A DNA stretch of 32,381 nucleotides, taken from the NCBI GenBank assembly GCA_013822345.1, contig PNKH01000086.1:1-32381 (forward strand). The letters run 5' to 3'. A model generated the notes under the pieces. That model made no database searches, was not told the origin of the DNA, and saw nothing but the letters and a program-made list of their open reading frames with translations. This stretch comes from Isosphaera sp. (GTDB taxonomy: Bacteria; Planctomycetota; Planctomycetia; Gemmatales; Gemmataceae). This document shows positions 1-7,349 of this stretch, piece by piece. Position 1 is the stretch's first letter, and the number at the start of each line of letters is the position of its first letter. Made by a program: the position numbers and the translations under genes.

Positions 1-1
1 C

Positions 2-478
2 CAGCAGCTCGCCACCGTCCGCCGGCTGTCGGAGGTCAGCGGGAGCATGGCCGCGATCCAGGCCGGGCTGGAGGTCCGGGACATCGAGCGGGACATCCGG
101 CTGGGCGAGGCGACGGCCGGGAGCGCGAAGGAGCTGGCCGACGCCACGGCGGACCGGAAGGACGCGGAGAGCAGGCTGGAGGCGAAGGTGGACAACGTCC
201 TCAACCCGATGCTGGCCGAGTGGCAGAAGTTCCGCGGGTGGATGGCGGGCGCGGCCGCCGACCTGCTCGACGTGACCGGGTCGATCGAGGACAAGGTTAA
301 GGAGCTGGTCGGGAAGGCGGGGGCCGGCGGCCCGGAGCCGGTCGGGCTGGCGGCCCTGGAGGCGGACGTGCGGCGGGAGGCCGACCGGGTCGAGGCGGCC
401 GGCCGGCGGATGATGGACATGGCCCGGGCGGAGGCGTCAGCCCCGGCGGGCGCGGCCCGGCCGGGGATGCTGCCGTGA
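2..478 (+). CDS. Hypothetical coiled-coil protein, 5'-truncated by the window edge
   Basis: The frame is open from base 2 to the TGA at 476-478, giving at least 158 residues. A start at ATG 47 is possible, with GGAGG at 31-35, but the residues before it continue the same charged, helical pattern, so the gene probably begins outside the window. The protein is rich in Ala, Glu, Asp, Arg and Lys with heptad-like spacing, has no signal peptide or membrane segment, and shows no catalytic motif. It ends about 115 bases before a tRNA-derived attachment-site remnant, so it is probably the last gene of an integrated element (inference). I do not recognise the family. A phage structural or accessory protein is one possibility. 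Confidence 0.55.
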   Translation, partial: QQLATVRRLSEVSGSMAAIQAGLEVRDIERDIRLGEATAGSAKELADATADRKDAESRLEAKVDNVLNPMLAEWQKFRGWMAGAAADLLDVTGSIEDKVKELVGKAGAGGPEPVGLAALEADVRREADRVEAAGRRMMDMARAEASAPAGAARPGMLP

Positions 479-593
479 CTGTAGCCAGTCTGTAGCCTGT
501 GGGATGGACACTACGGGACGCCCTGGGACAGCGGGCGTGATTTCCAAGCGGGTTTCGGGACACAATGATACACGGGTGGACACTACTGGACGC
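479..593. repeat. Short direct repeats beside the tRNA remnant (possible integrase arm sites)
   Basis: Two 17-bp copies, TGGACACTACGGGACGC at 505-521 and TGGACACTACTGGACGC at 577-593, differ at one base and lie 72 bp apart. An 8-bp repeat, CTGTAGCC, occurs at 479-486 and 490-497, exactly 11 bp apart. The second 17-bp copy ends where the tRNA-like sequence begins. Clustered short direct repeats next to a tRNA attachment core resemble the arm-type sites of tyrosine integrases or excisionases, but no integrase gene is visible here, so the role is inferred. Confidence 0.45.
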
Positions 594-636
594 ATTGACA
601 TTGTGGGGGTCACTGGTTCAAGTCCAGTAGCGCGCA
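591..636 (+). other. 3' half of tRNA-Val(GAC): putative attachment-site remnant
   Basis: Bases 595-601 read as a seven-base anticodon loop TTGACAT with anticodon GAC. They are followed by the 3' anticodon strand TGTGG (602-606), a five-base variable loop GGGTC (607-611), a perfect T arm (ACTGG, TTCAAGT, CCAGT; 612-628), a seven-base acceptor strand AGCGCGC (629-635) and discriminator A636. Every spacing is canonical. The 5' half is absent: no GCGCGCT acceptor strand or D arm lies upstream, and only four of five anticodon-stem pairs form. This is the usual product of an element integrating into a tRNA 3' end, with the displaced original 3' fragment left at the far junction. Confidence 0.75.
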
Positions 637-641
637 CTCGA

Positions 642-663
642 CGGCCCCTCGGACTCCCGCGGG
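642..663 (+). terminator. Weak GC hairpin after the tRNA remnant
   Basis: GCCCC and GGGGC flank a 12-base loop and are followed by the T-containing stretch TCGTTCATTTCC. It may be the old transcription terminator of the tRNA-Val gene, retained with its 3' half. The stem is only five pairs, so this is tentative. Confidence 0.3.
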
Positions 664-695
664 GCTCGTTCATTTCCCCGTCGCGGCGGTGAGCC

Positions 696-1448
696 GTGCG
701 CGCCATCCTGAGCGACATCCACGGCAACCTGGAGGCGCTGACCGCCGTCCTCGCCGACATCCGTACCCGCGGCGTCGACGCCGTCCACAACCTCGGCGAC
801 ACCCTCGGGTACGGCCCGAACCCGGTCGAGTGCCTCGACCTCGCCCGCCGGATGGACCTCGTCCTGCTCGGCAACTTCGACCAGGCCGTCCTGCTCGACC
901 CCGACGGCTTCTGCGTCAGCGCGGAGAAGAGCATCTTCTGGGCACGGGACCAACTGCGGCGGGCCACCGGCCCCGACCGGGAGGAACGACTCGCCTTCCT
1001 GGGCCGTCTCCCGCGACGCCACGCGGAGGGCGACACCCTGTTCGTTCACGGGTCGGCGCGGAACCCGCTCAACGAGTACCTCTTCCCGGAAGACATCTAC
1101 AACGAGCGGAAGATGGCCCGCATCGGCGAGGCGTTCGGCCGCCTGTGCTTCGCCGGCCACACCCACGTTCCCGGCGTCTTCGCCGAGCGCGGGCCGGGGC
1201 GGTGGGAGTACATCCACGCCGAGGAGTGTGAGCAGGGTCTGCCGGTCGAAGGCCGGCGGTTGATCTGTAACGTCGGGGCGGTCGGCCAGCCGCGGGACGA
1301 CGACGAGCGGGCGGGCTACGTCCTGTTCGACGGCGACCGGCTGTGGTTCCGGCGGGTGCCGTACGACATCGAGGCCACGGTCCGCAAAGTGTACGCCGTG
1401 CCGGAACTCGACAACTTCCTCGGCGACCGCCTCCGCGAAGGCCGGTAG
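696..1448 (+). CDS. Calcineurin-like metallophosphoesterase
   Basis: A 250-residue protein beginning at GTG 696. It carries the metal-site motifs of the metallophosphatase superfamily in order: SDIHGN at residues 6-11, GDTLGYGPNP at about 34-43, a GN pair at 59-60, VHGSARNP in the middle and GHTHVP near residue 153. The GD-x-x-GYGP-x-P form places it with the small prokaryotic YfcE/MJ0936-like phosphodiesterases of unknown substrate. There is no signal peptide, so it should be cytoplasmic and bind two divalent metals. It is the first chromosomal gene after the tRNA remnant, 60 bases away. The neighbours give no clue to the substrate. Confidence 0.9.
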   Translation: MRAILSDIHGNLEALTAVLADIRTRGVDAVHNLGDTLGYGPNPVECLDLARRMDLVLLGNFDQAVLLDPDGFCVSAEKSIFWARDQLRRATGPDREERLAFLGRLPRRHAEGDTLFVHGSARNPLNEYLFPEDIYNERKMARIGEAFGRLCFAGHTHVPGVFAERGPGRWEYIHAEECEQGLPVEGRRLICNVGAVGQPRDDDERAGYVLFDGDRLWFRRVPYDIEATVRKVYAVPELDNFLGDRLREGR

Positions 1449-1542
1449 CGGCGGTCGACTTGCCGATTCTGTGGATTCCACCCCCTCCCCCGTGCCGATC
1501 ACTGTTCCGGAATCGTCCCCCGCAGGCCCGTGGGCCGCACGG

Positions 1543-2970
1543 ATGCGCGCGAGAACCCGGAACCGGTGGCTCGGGGCCGCGGCCGCCTGGCTCGCCGCCG
1601 CCGGGTGCGCCCCGCCCGCGTTCCGCGCCCCAGACCCGCCGGTCCGCCTCGCCCCGCACGCCCGCCCGACGGGGGTCGCGGTCGTCCCGGCCGCGGCCGC
1701 CGAACCCGCCCCCCCTGCCCAGGCCCCGTCCCCGTCCGGCGTGGACGACTTCGTCCGGTTCGCCCTCGACCGGAACCCGCGGATGGCCCGCGCCCGGCTC
1801 GCGATCGACGCGGCCGGCGGCCGCCTCACCCAGGCCGGACTGTACCCGAACCCGGTCTTCTCGTTCACCGCCGACGAGGTCGGCGACCGGACCGGGCCGG
1901 CCGGCATCCTGACGCCCGCCCTCTTCCAGGAGGTGGTGACCGCCGGGAAGATCCGGCTCGCCCAGGCGGTCGCCGCCAAGGACGTGGACGAGGCCGTCCT
2001 CGCCCTGCTCGCCGAGCGGCACGCCCTCGCCGCCGCGGTCCGGGCCGCGTACGTCGACGCCCTCGCCCTCCAGGAGCGGGTCGCGGTCCAGGACCGGTTC
2101 GTGGCGTTCGCCGCCGAGGCCGTGCGGAAGGCCCGGGCGCGGGTTGCCGGGAAGGAACTGTCGGTGCTCGACCTGCTCCAGCTGGAGACCGAGCTGGAGA
2201 CGTTCCGGGCCGAGGCCGAGGCGGCCCGCCGCGAGCTCGCCCCCGCGTACCGCCGGCTCGCCGCCGCCGCCGGCGACCCGACCCTGCCCGCCGGCCCGCT
2301 CCCGGGGTCGCTCGCCGCCCTCCCCCGGTACGACCTCGACGCGGTCCGCCGGGCCGTCCTGGCCGCCCACCCGGAGGTGCGGACCGCCGAGGTCGGGGTC
2401 GAGCGGGCGCGGGCGGCGGTCCGCAAGGCCGAGGCCGACCGGGTGCCGAACGTCACCCTGACCGCCGGGTACACCTACCAGGGCCAGAACCGGTCGAACG
2501 ACGGGGGGGCCGGGGTCACCGCCCCGGTCCCGGTCTGGAACCGGAACCAGGGGAACATCCGGGCGGCCCGGGCCGAACTCGGGCGGGCGATCGCCGAGGT
2601 GGACCGGGTCGCGGCCGCCCTCGACGAGCGGGTGGCGGCCGCGTTCCGGGCGTACGCCGCCGGGCGGGAGCGGGCCGAGCGGTACCGGGCGGAGGTGCTG
2701 CCCCGGGCGGTGCGGGCCGCCGAACTGACGCTGAAGGCGTTCGAGGCCGGGGGCGGCGAGGTCGACTCGCTCAGGCTCCTGGCCAGCCAGCGGGCGGTGA
2801 CCGAGGCCGGGCTGGAGTACAACACGTCGCTCGCCCAGGCGTGGAGGGCGGCGGCCGAACTGTCCGGGCTCCTGCTGGAGGACGCGTGGCCGGGGCCGGG
2901 GGCGGCGCCCGATGCCCCGCCGGGCGGCCTGCCGGTCACACCACCCCCGGCACCTTCTCCATCGCCGTGA
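1543..2970 (+). CDS. TolC/CzcC-family outer-membrane efflux lipoprotein
   Basis: From ATG 1543 the protein has 475 residues: a charged start (MRARTRNR), a hydrophobic Ala-rich stretch and a lipobox-like AAGC near residue 21, so a lipoprotein is likely. A GTG at 1471 would add 24 residues that spoil this signal. Two TolC-type outer-membrane efflux domains follow, with long helices, the LYPNPVF motif after the first helix, a repeat of the pattern in the second half and PVPVWNRNQGN before the last helices. Such proteins form the outer-membrane channel of RND or ABC efflux systems. No membrane-fusion or pump gene is adjacent. The last 35 bases overlap the 3' end of the convergent DUF1501 gene, and the Pro-rich tail is encoded there. 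Confidence 0.88.
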   Translation: MRARTRNRWLGAAAAWLAAAGCAPPAFRAPDPPVRLAPHARPTGVAVVPAAAAEPAPPAQAPSPSGVDDFVRFALDRNPRMARARLAIDAAGGRLTQAGLYPNPVFSFTADEVGDRTGPAGILTPALFQEVVTAGKIRLAQAVAAKDVDEAVLALLAERHALAAAVRAAYVDALALQERVAVQDRFVAFAAEAVRKARARVAGKELSVLDLLQLETELETFRAEAEAARRELAPAYRRLAAAAGDPTLPAGPLPGSLAALPRYDLDAVRRAVLAAHPEVRTAEVGVERARAAVRKAEADRVPNVTLTAGYTYQGQNRSNDGGAGVTAPVPVWNRNQGNIRAARAELGRAIAEVDRVAAALDERVAAAFRAYAAGRERAERYRAEVLPRAVRAAELTLKAFEAGGGEVDSLRLLASQRAVTEAGLEYNTSLAQAWRAAAELSGLLLEDAWPGPGAAPDAPPGGLPVTPPPAPSPSP

Positions 2971-4303
2971 CCATCCCGAGCAGGTCGCGGGACAGGTTCG
3001 GCATCACCCGCAACTGGCCGTAGTCGAACAGGGTGCCGAAGATCGTCGCCAGCAGGTTTTCGGGGCGGGTCGGCGGGCCGACCGGCTTCGCCCCGTCGCG
3101 GTCCGAGGCGCCGACCACCTGGCCGCGGGTCAGCCCGCCGCCGTACAGCATCAGCGGGGCGAGGTTCGGCCAGTGGTCCCGGCCGCCGTTCTTGTTGATC
3201 TTCGGCGTCCGCCCCATCTCCCCGCAACAGACCAACAGGATCTTGTCGCTCAACCCCCGCGCCTCGACATCCTCGATGAACGCCCCGACCGCGTGGTCGA
3301 ACGGCTCGACCACCACCTTCTTCCCGGCCGCCACGTCCAGGTTGTTCCCGTCCGCGTGGAAGTCCCAGTTGAACTCGGTGTTGATCGTCACCTGGCCGCA
3401 CCCGGCCTCGCACAGCCGGCGGGCGAGCAGCAGCAGCTTGCCGACCGTCTTGGTGTGCGACTCGTAGTGCGGGGCGTTCTTCTTGTTCCCCCACAGCTTC
3501 GGCTGGTTCCACCGGCCGGTGTCGTACCGGGCGACCAGCTTCGGGTCCTCCTTCGACACGTCGAACGCCGCCCCGACCCCCTTCAGGACCATCTCGAACG
3601 CCTGCCGCCGCTGCCCGTCGAGGGCGTCCAGGGCGCCGGCCGCGTCGAGCCCGAACTTCGCCCGGTCGAGTTCCGCCAGCAGCCCGCGGCGGTCGTCGAG
3701 CCGGTCCGGGTCGAGCCGCAGCTTCAGGCTGTCCTCGAGCTGCCCGCCGGCGCCGGGGGTGAGCGGGGCGAGCGACGCGTTCAGCGGCCCGGTCGTGTCG
3801 AACCGGCCGAACCGGTCGCGCGGCCCCTCGGTCGTGGGGTCGATCGACTTCGGCCACAGGACCAGCGAACTCGGCAGGCCGCTCTCGGGCCGGACGGCCC
3901 CGGCGACCCCGTTGTACACCGCCCCCAGGCTGGCCCCTTTCGTCGCCTCGCTGACGATCGGCTTCAGCCCGCCGTGCTGCGTCCCGGTGACGAAGTTGCG
4001 GACGATCGCCAGCCGGTGGGCGTGCTTCGCCAGGTTCGGCAGGGCGTCGCCGAAGTGGACGCCCGGGATGCTGGTCGGGACCACCCCGCCGACCGTCCGC
4101 ATCTCGACCGGCAGGTCCGGCTTCGGGTCGAACGTCTCGTGCTGCGGCGGCCCGCCCTGCATGAACAGGAAGATGACCGACTTGCCGGTGGTCGGCTTCG
4201 CCGACGCGGACCCCGGGTTGGCGAACAGGCCCGGGGCGGCCAGGCCCAGCCCGCCGACGCTCAGGAACGCCCGCCGGGTCGTGGGGTTGTGGACGGAGAG
4301 CAT
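2936..4303 (-). CDS. DUF1501 domain protein, Tat-exported
   Basis: A 455-residue protein starting with a twin-arginine signal (TTRRAFLSVGGLGLAAPGLF). The body has DUF1501 features: IFLFMQGGPPQHETFDPKPD near residue 45, an alkaline-phosphatase-like fold with VRNF and TQHGG segments, INTEFNWDFH in the middle and CCGEMGRTPKIN with GGRDHWPNLAP near the C terminus. DUF1501 genes usually accompany DUF1549/DUF1553 (PSCyt/PSD) genes in planctomycetes, often with sulfatase-like or polysaccharide functions proposed; the reaction is unknown. It lies 15 bases downstream of another DUF1501 gene and is last in the operon. Its 3' end overlaps the convergent TolC-like gene by 35 bases. Confidence 0.92.
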   Translation of the reverse strand: MLSVHNPTTRRAFLSVGGLGLAAPGLFANPGSASAKPTTGKSVIFLFMQGGPPQHETFDPKPDLPVEMRTVGGVVPTSIPGVHFGDALPNLAKHAHRLAIVRNFVTGTQHGGLKPIVSEATKGASLGAVYNGVAGAVRPESGLPSSLVLWPKSIDPTTEGPRDRFGRFDTTGPLNASLAPLTPGAGGQLEDSLKLRLDPDRLDDRRGLLAELDRAKFGLDAAGALDALDGQRRQAFEMVLKGVGAAFDVSKEDPKLVARYDTGRWNQPKLWGNKKNAPHYESHTKTVGKLLLLARRLCEAGCGQVTINTEFNWDFHADGNNLDVAAGKKVVVEPFDHAVGAFIEDVEARGLSDKILLVCCGEMGRTPKINKNGGRDHWPNLAPLMLYGGGLTRGQVVGASDRDGAKPVGPPTRPENLLATIFGTLFDYGQLRVMPNLSRDLLGMVTAMEKVPGVV

Positions 4304-4318
4304 GGGTCGACTCCGGGG

Positions 4319-5566
4319 TCAGAACAGTTCGGGGAGCGGCTCGCCGGCCTTGTCCACGATCGGGACGCGGAACCCGTGGTTGTCGATCTTCTTCGCGTGG
4401 TCGATGCCGAGGGCCTTGAACACCGTCGCCATGAACGCCGGGGCGTCGATCGGCCGCTCCTCCACCACGTCGCCGATCTTATCGGTTTTCCCGACCACCT
4501 GCCCGCCCTTGACGCCGGCCCCGGCGAGCACCGTCGTCCACGCCTTGCAGTGGTGCCCGCCGTGGTTCAGCGACGGCGTCCGCCCGAACTCGCCCATCCA
4601 CACCACCAGCGTGGTGTCGAGCATCCCGCGGTCCTTCAGGTCTGACAGGAGGGTGGCGAACCCGGCGTCGAGGAACGTCCGGGTCTTGATCCGGTCGACC
4701 GCCCCGCCGTGGTCGTCCCACCCGTCGTTCACCACCTCCACGAACGACACCCCGGTCTCGACCAGCCGGCGGGCGAGCAGGCACGCCTGGCCGAACTTGT
4801 GCGGCCCGTACGCCTCCCGCAGCGCCGCCGGCTCGTTCTCGATCGCCAGCGCCTTGAACGTGTCCGACCGCATCAGCGACACGGCCCGCTTCGCGGTGGT
4901 GGCGTGGGCCTGGGCGGCGTCGCCGGGGTGGGAGGCGAGGAACGCCCGGTTGTCCTCGTCGAGGTCCGCGGCCCGGCGGGCGAAGTCGTCGTCGGACACG
5001 AGCGGCTTCAGGTCCGAGACGCCCTTCGACGGGTCGTCGATCATCATCGGGGCGTTCTTCGGCCCGGTGTACGCCGGGTGGAACGGCGGTTTGAGCACCC
5101 CCAGCCCGCCGGCCTGCCCGCCGTCGATCACCACGAAGTTCGGGAGCACGGAGTCGGGGTTCCCGAGCTGCTGGGCGACGACCGACCCGACGGCCGGCCG
5201 CTTCATCGCCCCGGTCTGGTAGCCGGTGCCCATCAGGTAGTGGGCGGTGCCGTGCGAGCTGACCCCGGTGGACATGCCGCGGAGGAGCGCCAGGTGTTTC
5301 GCCTGCGCCCCGAGCTTCGGCAGGTACTCGCTGATCCGCACCCCGGGGGCCGCCGTCTCGACCGGCTTGTACGGCCCGCCGTCCTTCACGTCGAACGTCA
5401 GTCCCTGGGACGGGCCGCCGTTCATCCACAGGAGGATGCACGCCTTGGGGCGCGGCTTCCCGGCCGGGTCGGCGGCGCGGGCGGCGAGAGCCGGCAGCCA
5501 CCCGGAACAGGACGGCGCCAGGACGCCGGCGGCGGAGAGCTTCAGGAGGTCGCGGCGGTTCGGCAT
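4319..5566 (-). CDS. DUF1501 domain protein, Tat-exported (second copy)
   Basis: The start at 5566 gives 415 residues with a Tat signal (MPNRRDLLKLSAAGVL) preceded by GGAG at suitable spacing. An upstream in-frame start would read through the inverted repeat at 5601-5659 and is rejected. DUF1501 hallmarks are ILLWMNGGPSQGLTFD near residue 45, LLRGMSTG and SHGTAHYLMGTGY, VEVVNDGWDDHGG and WMGEFGRTPSLN with GGHHCKAW. It differs clearly from the downstream DUF1501 protein, so the pair is an old duplication rather than a recent one. It is transcribed from the same strand as the DUF1549/DUF1553 gene upstream, with the palindrome in the 113-base gap. Confidence 0.92.
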   Translation of the reverse strand: MPNRRDLLKLSAAGVLAPSCSGWLPALAARAADPAGKPRPKACILLWMNGGPSQGLTFDVKDGGPYKPVETAAPGVRISEYLPKLGAQAKHLALLRGMSTGVSSHGTAHYLMGTGYQTGAMKRPAVGSVVAQQLGNPDSVLPNFVVIDGGQAGGLGVLKPPFHPAYTGPKNAPMMIDDPSKGVSDLKPLVSDDDFARRAADLDEDNRAFLASHPGDAAQAHATTAKRAVSLMRSDTFKALAIENEPAALREAYGPHKFGQACLLARRLVETGVSFVEVVNDGWDDHGGAVDRIKTRTFLDAGFATLLSDLKDRGMLDTTLVVWMGEFGRTPSLNHGGHHCKAWTTVLAGAGVKGGQVVGKTDKIGDVVEERPIDAPAFMATVFKALGIDHAKKIDNHGFRVPIVDKAGEPLPELF

Positions 5567-5600
5567 CGGTTCGGCTCCGTAGCAGGCACACGCGCTGGCG

Positions 5601-5659
5601 GGGAGGGCGAGGCTCCTGCCGAGCCGAAGACGTAGGCTCGGCAGGAGCCTCGCCCTCCC
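5601..5659. repeat. R1 palindrome (25-bp perfect arms)
   Basis: Arms at 5601-5625 and 5635-5659 are perfect reverse complements around a nine-base loop. The arms begin GGGAGGGCGAGG. A close relative (a few base differences) lies inside the cyclase gene at 16160-16221. The element sits between two genes of one operon and could act as an attenuator or mRNA-processing hairpin, though there is no T-run. Confidence 0.9.
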
Positions 5660-5679
5660 ACCCCGTCCGGGACAGTCGG

Positions 5680-7281
5680 TCAATGGTTAACCACGAACTC
5701 GGCCCCGTTCACGAGCGTCCAGAGGACGGCGTTCAGGCCGTCGCGCGGGGTCTTGTGGGTCGCGGCGAGGGCCAGCTTCCGCTTCAGCTCGGACGCGGTC
5801 GGGCGGCGGGACAGCGTCGCCAGGTACAGCGTCTCGACCACCGTCTCCGGCGCGGCGCCGGCCCTCAGGAGCGCCTCGACCCGGGCGGCGCCGGCGTTCA
5901 GAGCCGGCCCGTTCATCAGGTGGAGGAGTTGCGGGATGCCGTGGGTGTAGTCGGCCGGGTCGCCGTCCGGGTCGTTCGTGTTGAACAGGTCGACGAAGTT
6001 CTTCCGGGTGAGCGGGGCGACCTGCCCGCGGCGCGGCGGGGGCGGGTTCCGCGGCAGCAACTCCGCCACGTCGTAGGCGGCGGCGAGGGAGTCGAGGAGC
6101 ATCTCGGCGGTGAGCGGGCGGAGCGGCATCCGGGCGAACAGCGCCTCGTCCGGCTTCGGCCCGGCGGCGGCACGGCTCGTCCGCTGGTACGCCTTCGTCA
6201 GTGCGATGCAGCGGATCAGGTGCTTCAGGTCGTGGCCGGACGCGGTGAACTCGGCGGCGAGCAGGTCGAGCACCTCCGGGTGCGACGGCGGGTTGTCGTC
6301 CCGCAGGTCGTCCACCGGGTCCACCAGCCCGCGGCCGAGGAGGTGCGCCCACCAGCGGTTCGCGGCCGCCTTCGCCAGGTACGGGTTGTCGGGCGACGCG
6401 GCCCACGCGGCGAGCGCCGGGAGCATCGGCTTGCCGACCGGGAACGTCAACGGCTCGCCGCCGAGCACCTTCGGCGGCATCGACTTGCCGACGCCCTCCG
6501 ACGCCTCGGAGTGGATGGTCAGGGCGCCGTCCGGTCGGGGGGTGAGCTTGAACGTGCTCCCCTTCGGCGTCTTGTACCCGGTCGTCTCGGCGATCCGCAG
6601 GAAGCTCCGATCCTTCTCGTCCACCACCGCCCGGCCGAAGAACGCGGCCAGGCCCCAGTACTGGTCCTGGGTCCACGGCTTGTGCGGGTCGTCGTGGCAC
6701 TCGGCGCACTCCAGCCGGACGCCGAGGAACAGCCGGGAGAAGGCCCGGGCGTTGACGTTCGCCATCGGGATCCCGCCCATGTCGCCGTTCACCCGGTGGA
6801 ACGCCAGGTAGTTCGCGGTCGGGGTGCCGTCGCACCGGACGACCCGGGCGACCTGCTCGCCCCACGGGCGGTTGGCCGCGAAGTCCTCCCGGAGGGCGGC
6901 CCGCAGCGAGGCCGGGTCGATCCGGGTGCTGATCGGCGTCCGCGGGATGATCCGGTCGTACCAGACGTTGGCGAAGTGCCGGGCGTAGTGCGGGTCGGCG
7001 AGCAGGGCGTCGACCAGCTTCGCCCGCTTGTCCGGGTCGTTCGAGTCGAGGAACGCGGCGGCCGCCTCGGGGGTCGGGACGACGCCGGTCAGGTCGAGGG
7101 CGGCGCGGCGGAGGAACTCGGCGTCGTCGGACGCGGCGGACGCCGTGACCTTCGCGGCGGCGAGCTTCGCGTCGATCACCCGGTCGACGGCGGCGGCCAC
7201 GTCGGCCGGCTTCCGCGGCTGGGCGGCCGGGACCGGGGCGGCGGCGAGGATTAGGGCGAGAACGGGAAGGACGGTCCGCAT
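5680..7281 (-). CDS. DUF1549/DUF1553 (PSCyt/PSD-type) exported protein
   Basis: Starting at 7281, after a GAGG site, the protein has 533 residues with a Sec signal peptide (MRTVLPVLALILAAAPVPAA). DUF1549 follows, with RRAALDLTGVVPTPEAAAAF near residues 58-77 and DPHYARHFANVWYDR at 96-110. A heme-type CAECH lies at 192-196, in the usual DUF1549 context. DUF1553 occupies the second half (NRWWAHLLGRGLVDPVDD, LRPLTAEMLLDSLA and an NG-x-AEF motif at the end). The PSCyt1 heme domain found in longer relatives is absent. The gene heads an operon with two DUF1501 genes, the common planctomycete arrangement. Its function is unknown; periplasmic degradation or electron transfer is often suggested. Confidence 0.9.
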   Translation of the reverse strand: MRTVLPVLALILAAAPVPAAQPRKPADVAAAVDRVIDAKLAAAKVTASAASDDAEFLRRAALDLTGVVPTPEAAAAFLDSNDPDKRAKLVDALLADPHYARHFANVWYDRIIPRTPISTRIDPASLRAALREDFAANRPWGEQVARVVRCDGTPTANYLAFHRVNGDMGGIPMANVNARAFSRLFLGVRLECAECHDDPHKPWTQDQYWGLAAFFGRAVVDEKDRSFLRIAETTGYKTPKGSTFKLTPRPDGALTIHSEASEGVGKSMPPKVLGGEPLTFPVGKPMLPALAAWAASPDNPYLAKAAANRWWAHLLGRGLVDPVDDLRDDNPPSHPEVLDLLAAEFTASGHDLKHLIRCIALTKAYQRTSRAAAGPKPDEALFARMPLRPLTAEMLLDSLAAAYDVAELLPRNPPPPRRGQVAPLTRKNFVDLFNTNDPDGDPADYTHGIPQLLHLMNGPALNAGAARVEALLRAGAAPETVVETLYLATLSRRPTASELKRKLALAATHKTPRDGLNAVLWTLVNGAEFVVNH

Positions 7282-7337
7282 GGGTGGCACCTCGTACCGG
7301 AGAGGAACCCCGCCGGGTCGGCGGCCGGACACGACCC

Positions 7338-7343
7338 TACAAT
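7338..7343 (+). promoter_or_regulatory. -10-like hexamer TACAAT, leaderless start
   Basis: TACAAT ends six bases before the ATG at 7350, so transcription would begin at or next to the start codon. No convincing -35 is present and no ribosome-binding site fits in the gap. Confidence 0.5.
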
Positions 7344-7349
7344 TCGGTC

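Noticed and set aside
560-636. A complete tRNA gene
   Set aside because: The acceptor 5' strand and D arm cannot be found, and only the 3' half pairs correctly.
504-692. Short plus-strand frame over the tRNA remnant
   Set aside because: Composed of the direct repeats and tRNA-derived sequence; no start site signal and no protein-like pattern.
618-2474. 618-codon frame on the minus strand
   Set aside because: It is the antisense shadow of the metallophosphoesterase and TolC-like genes, which show clear family motifs. It is rich in Arg, Ser and Ala as expected for high-GC shadows.
5601-5659. R1 as a plain rho-independent terminator
   Set aside because: No T-run follows, it lies within an apparent operon, and another copy is inside a coding region.
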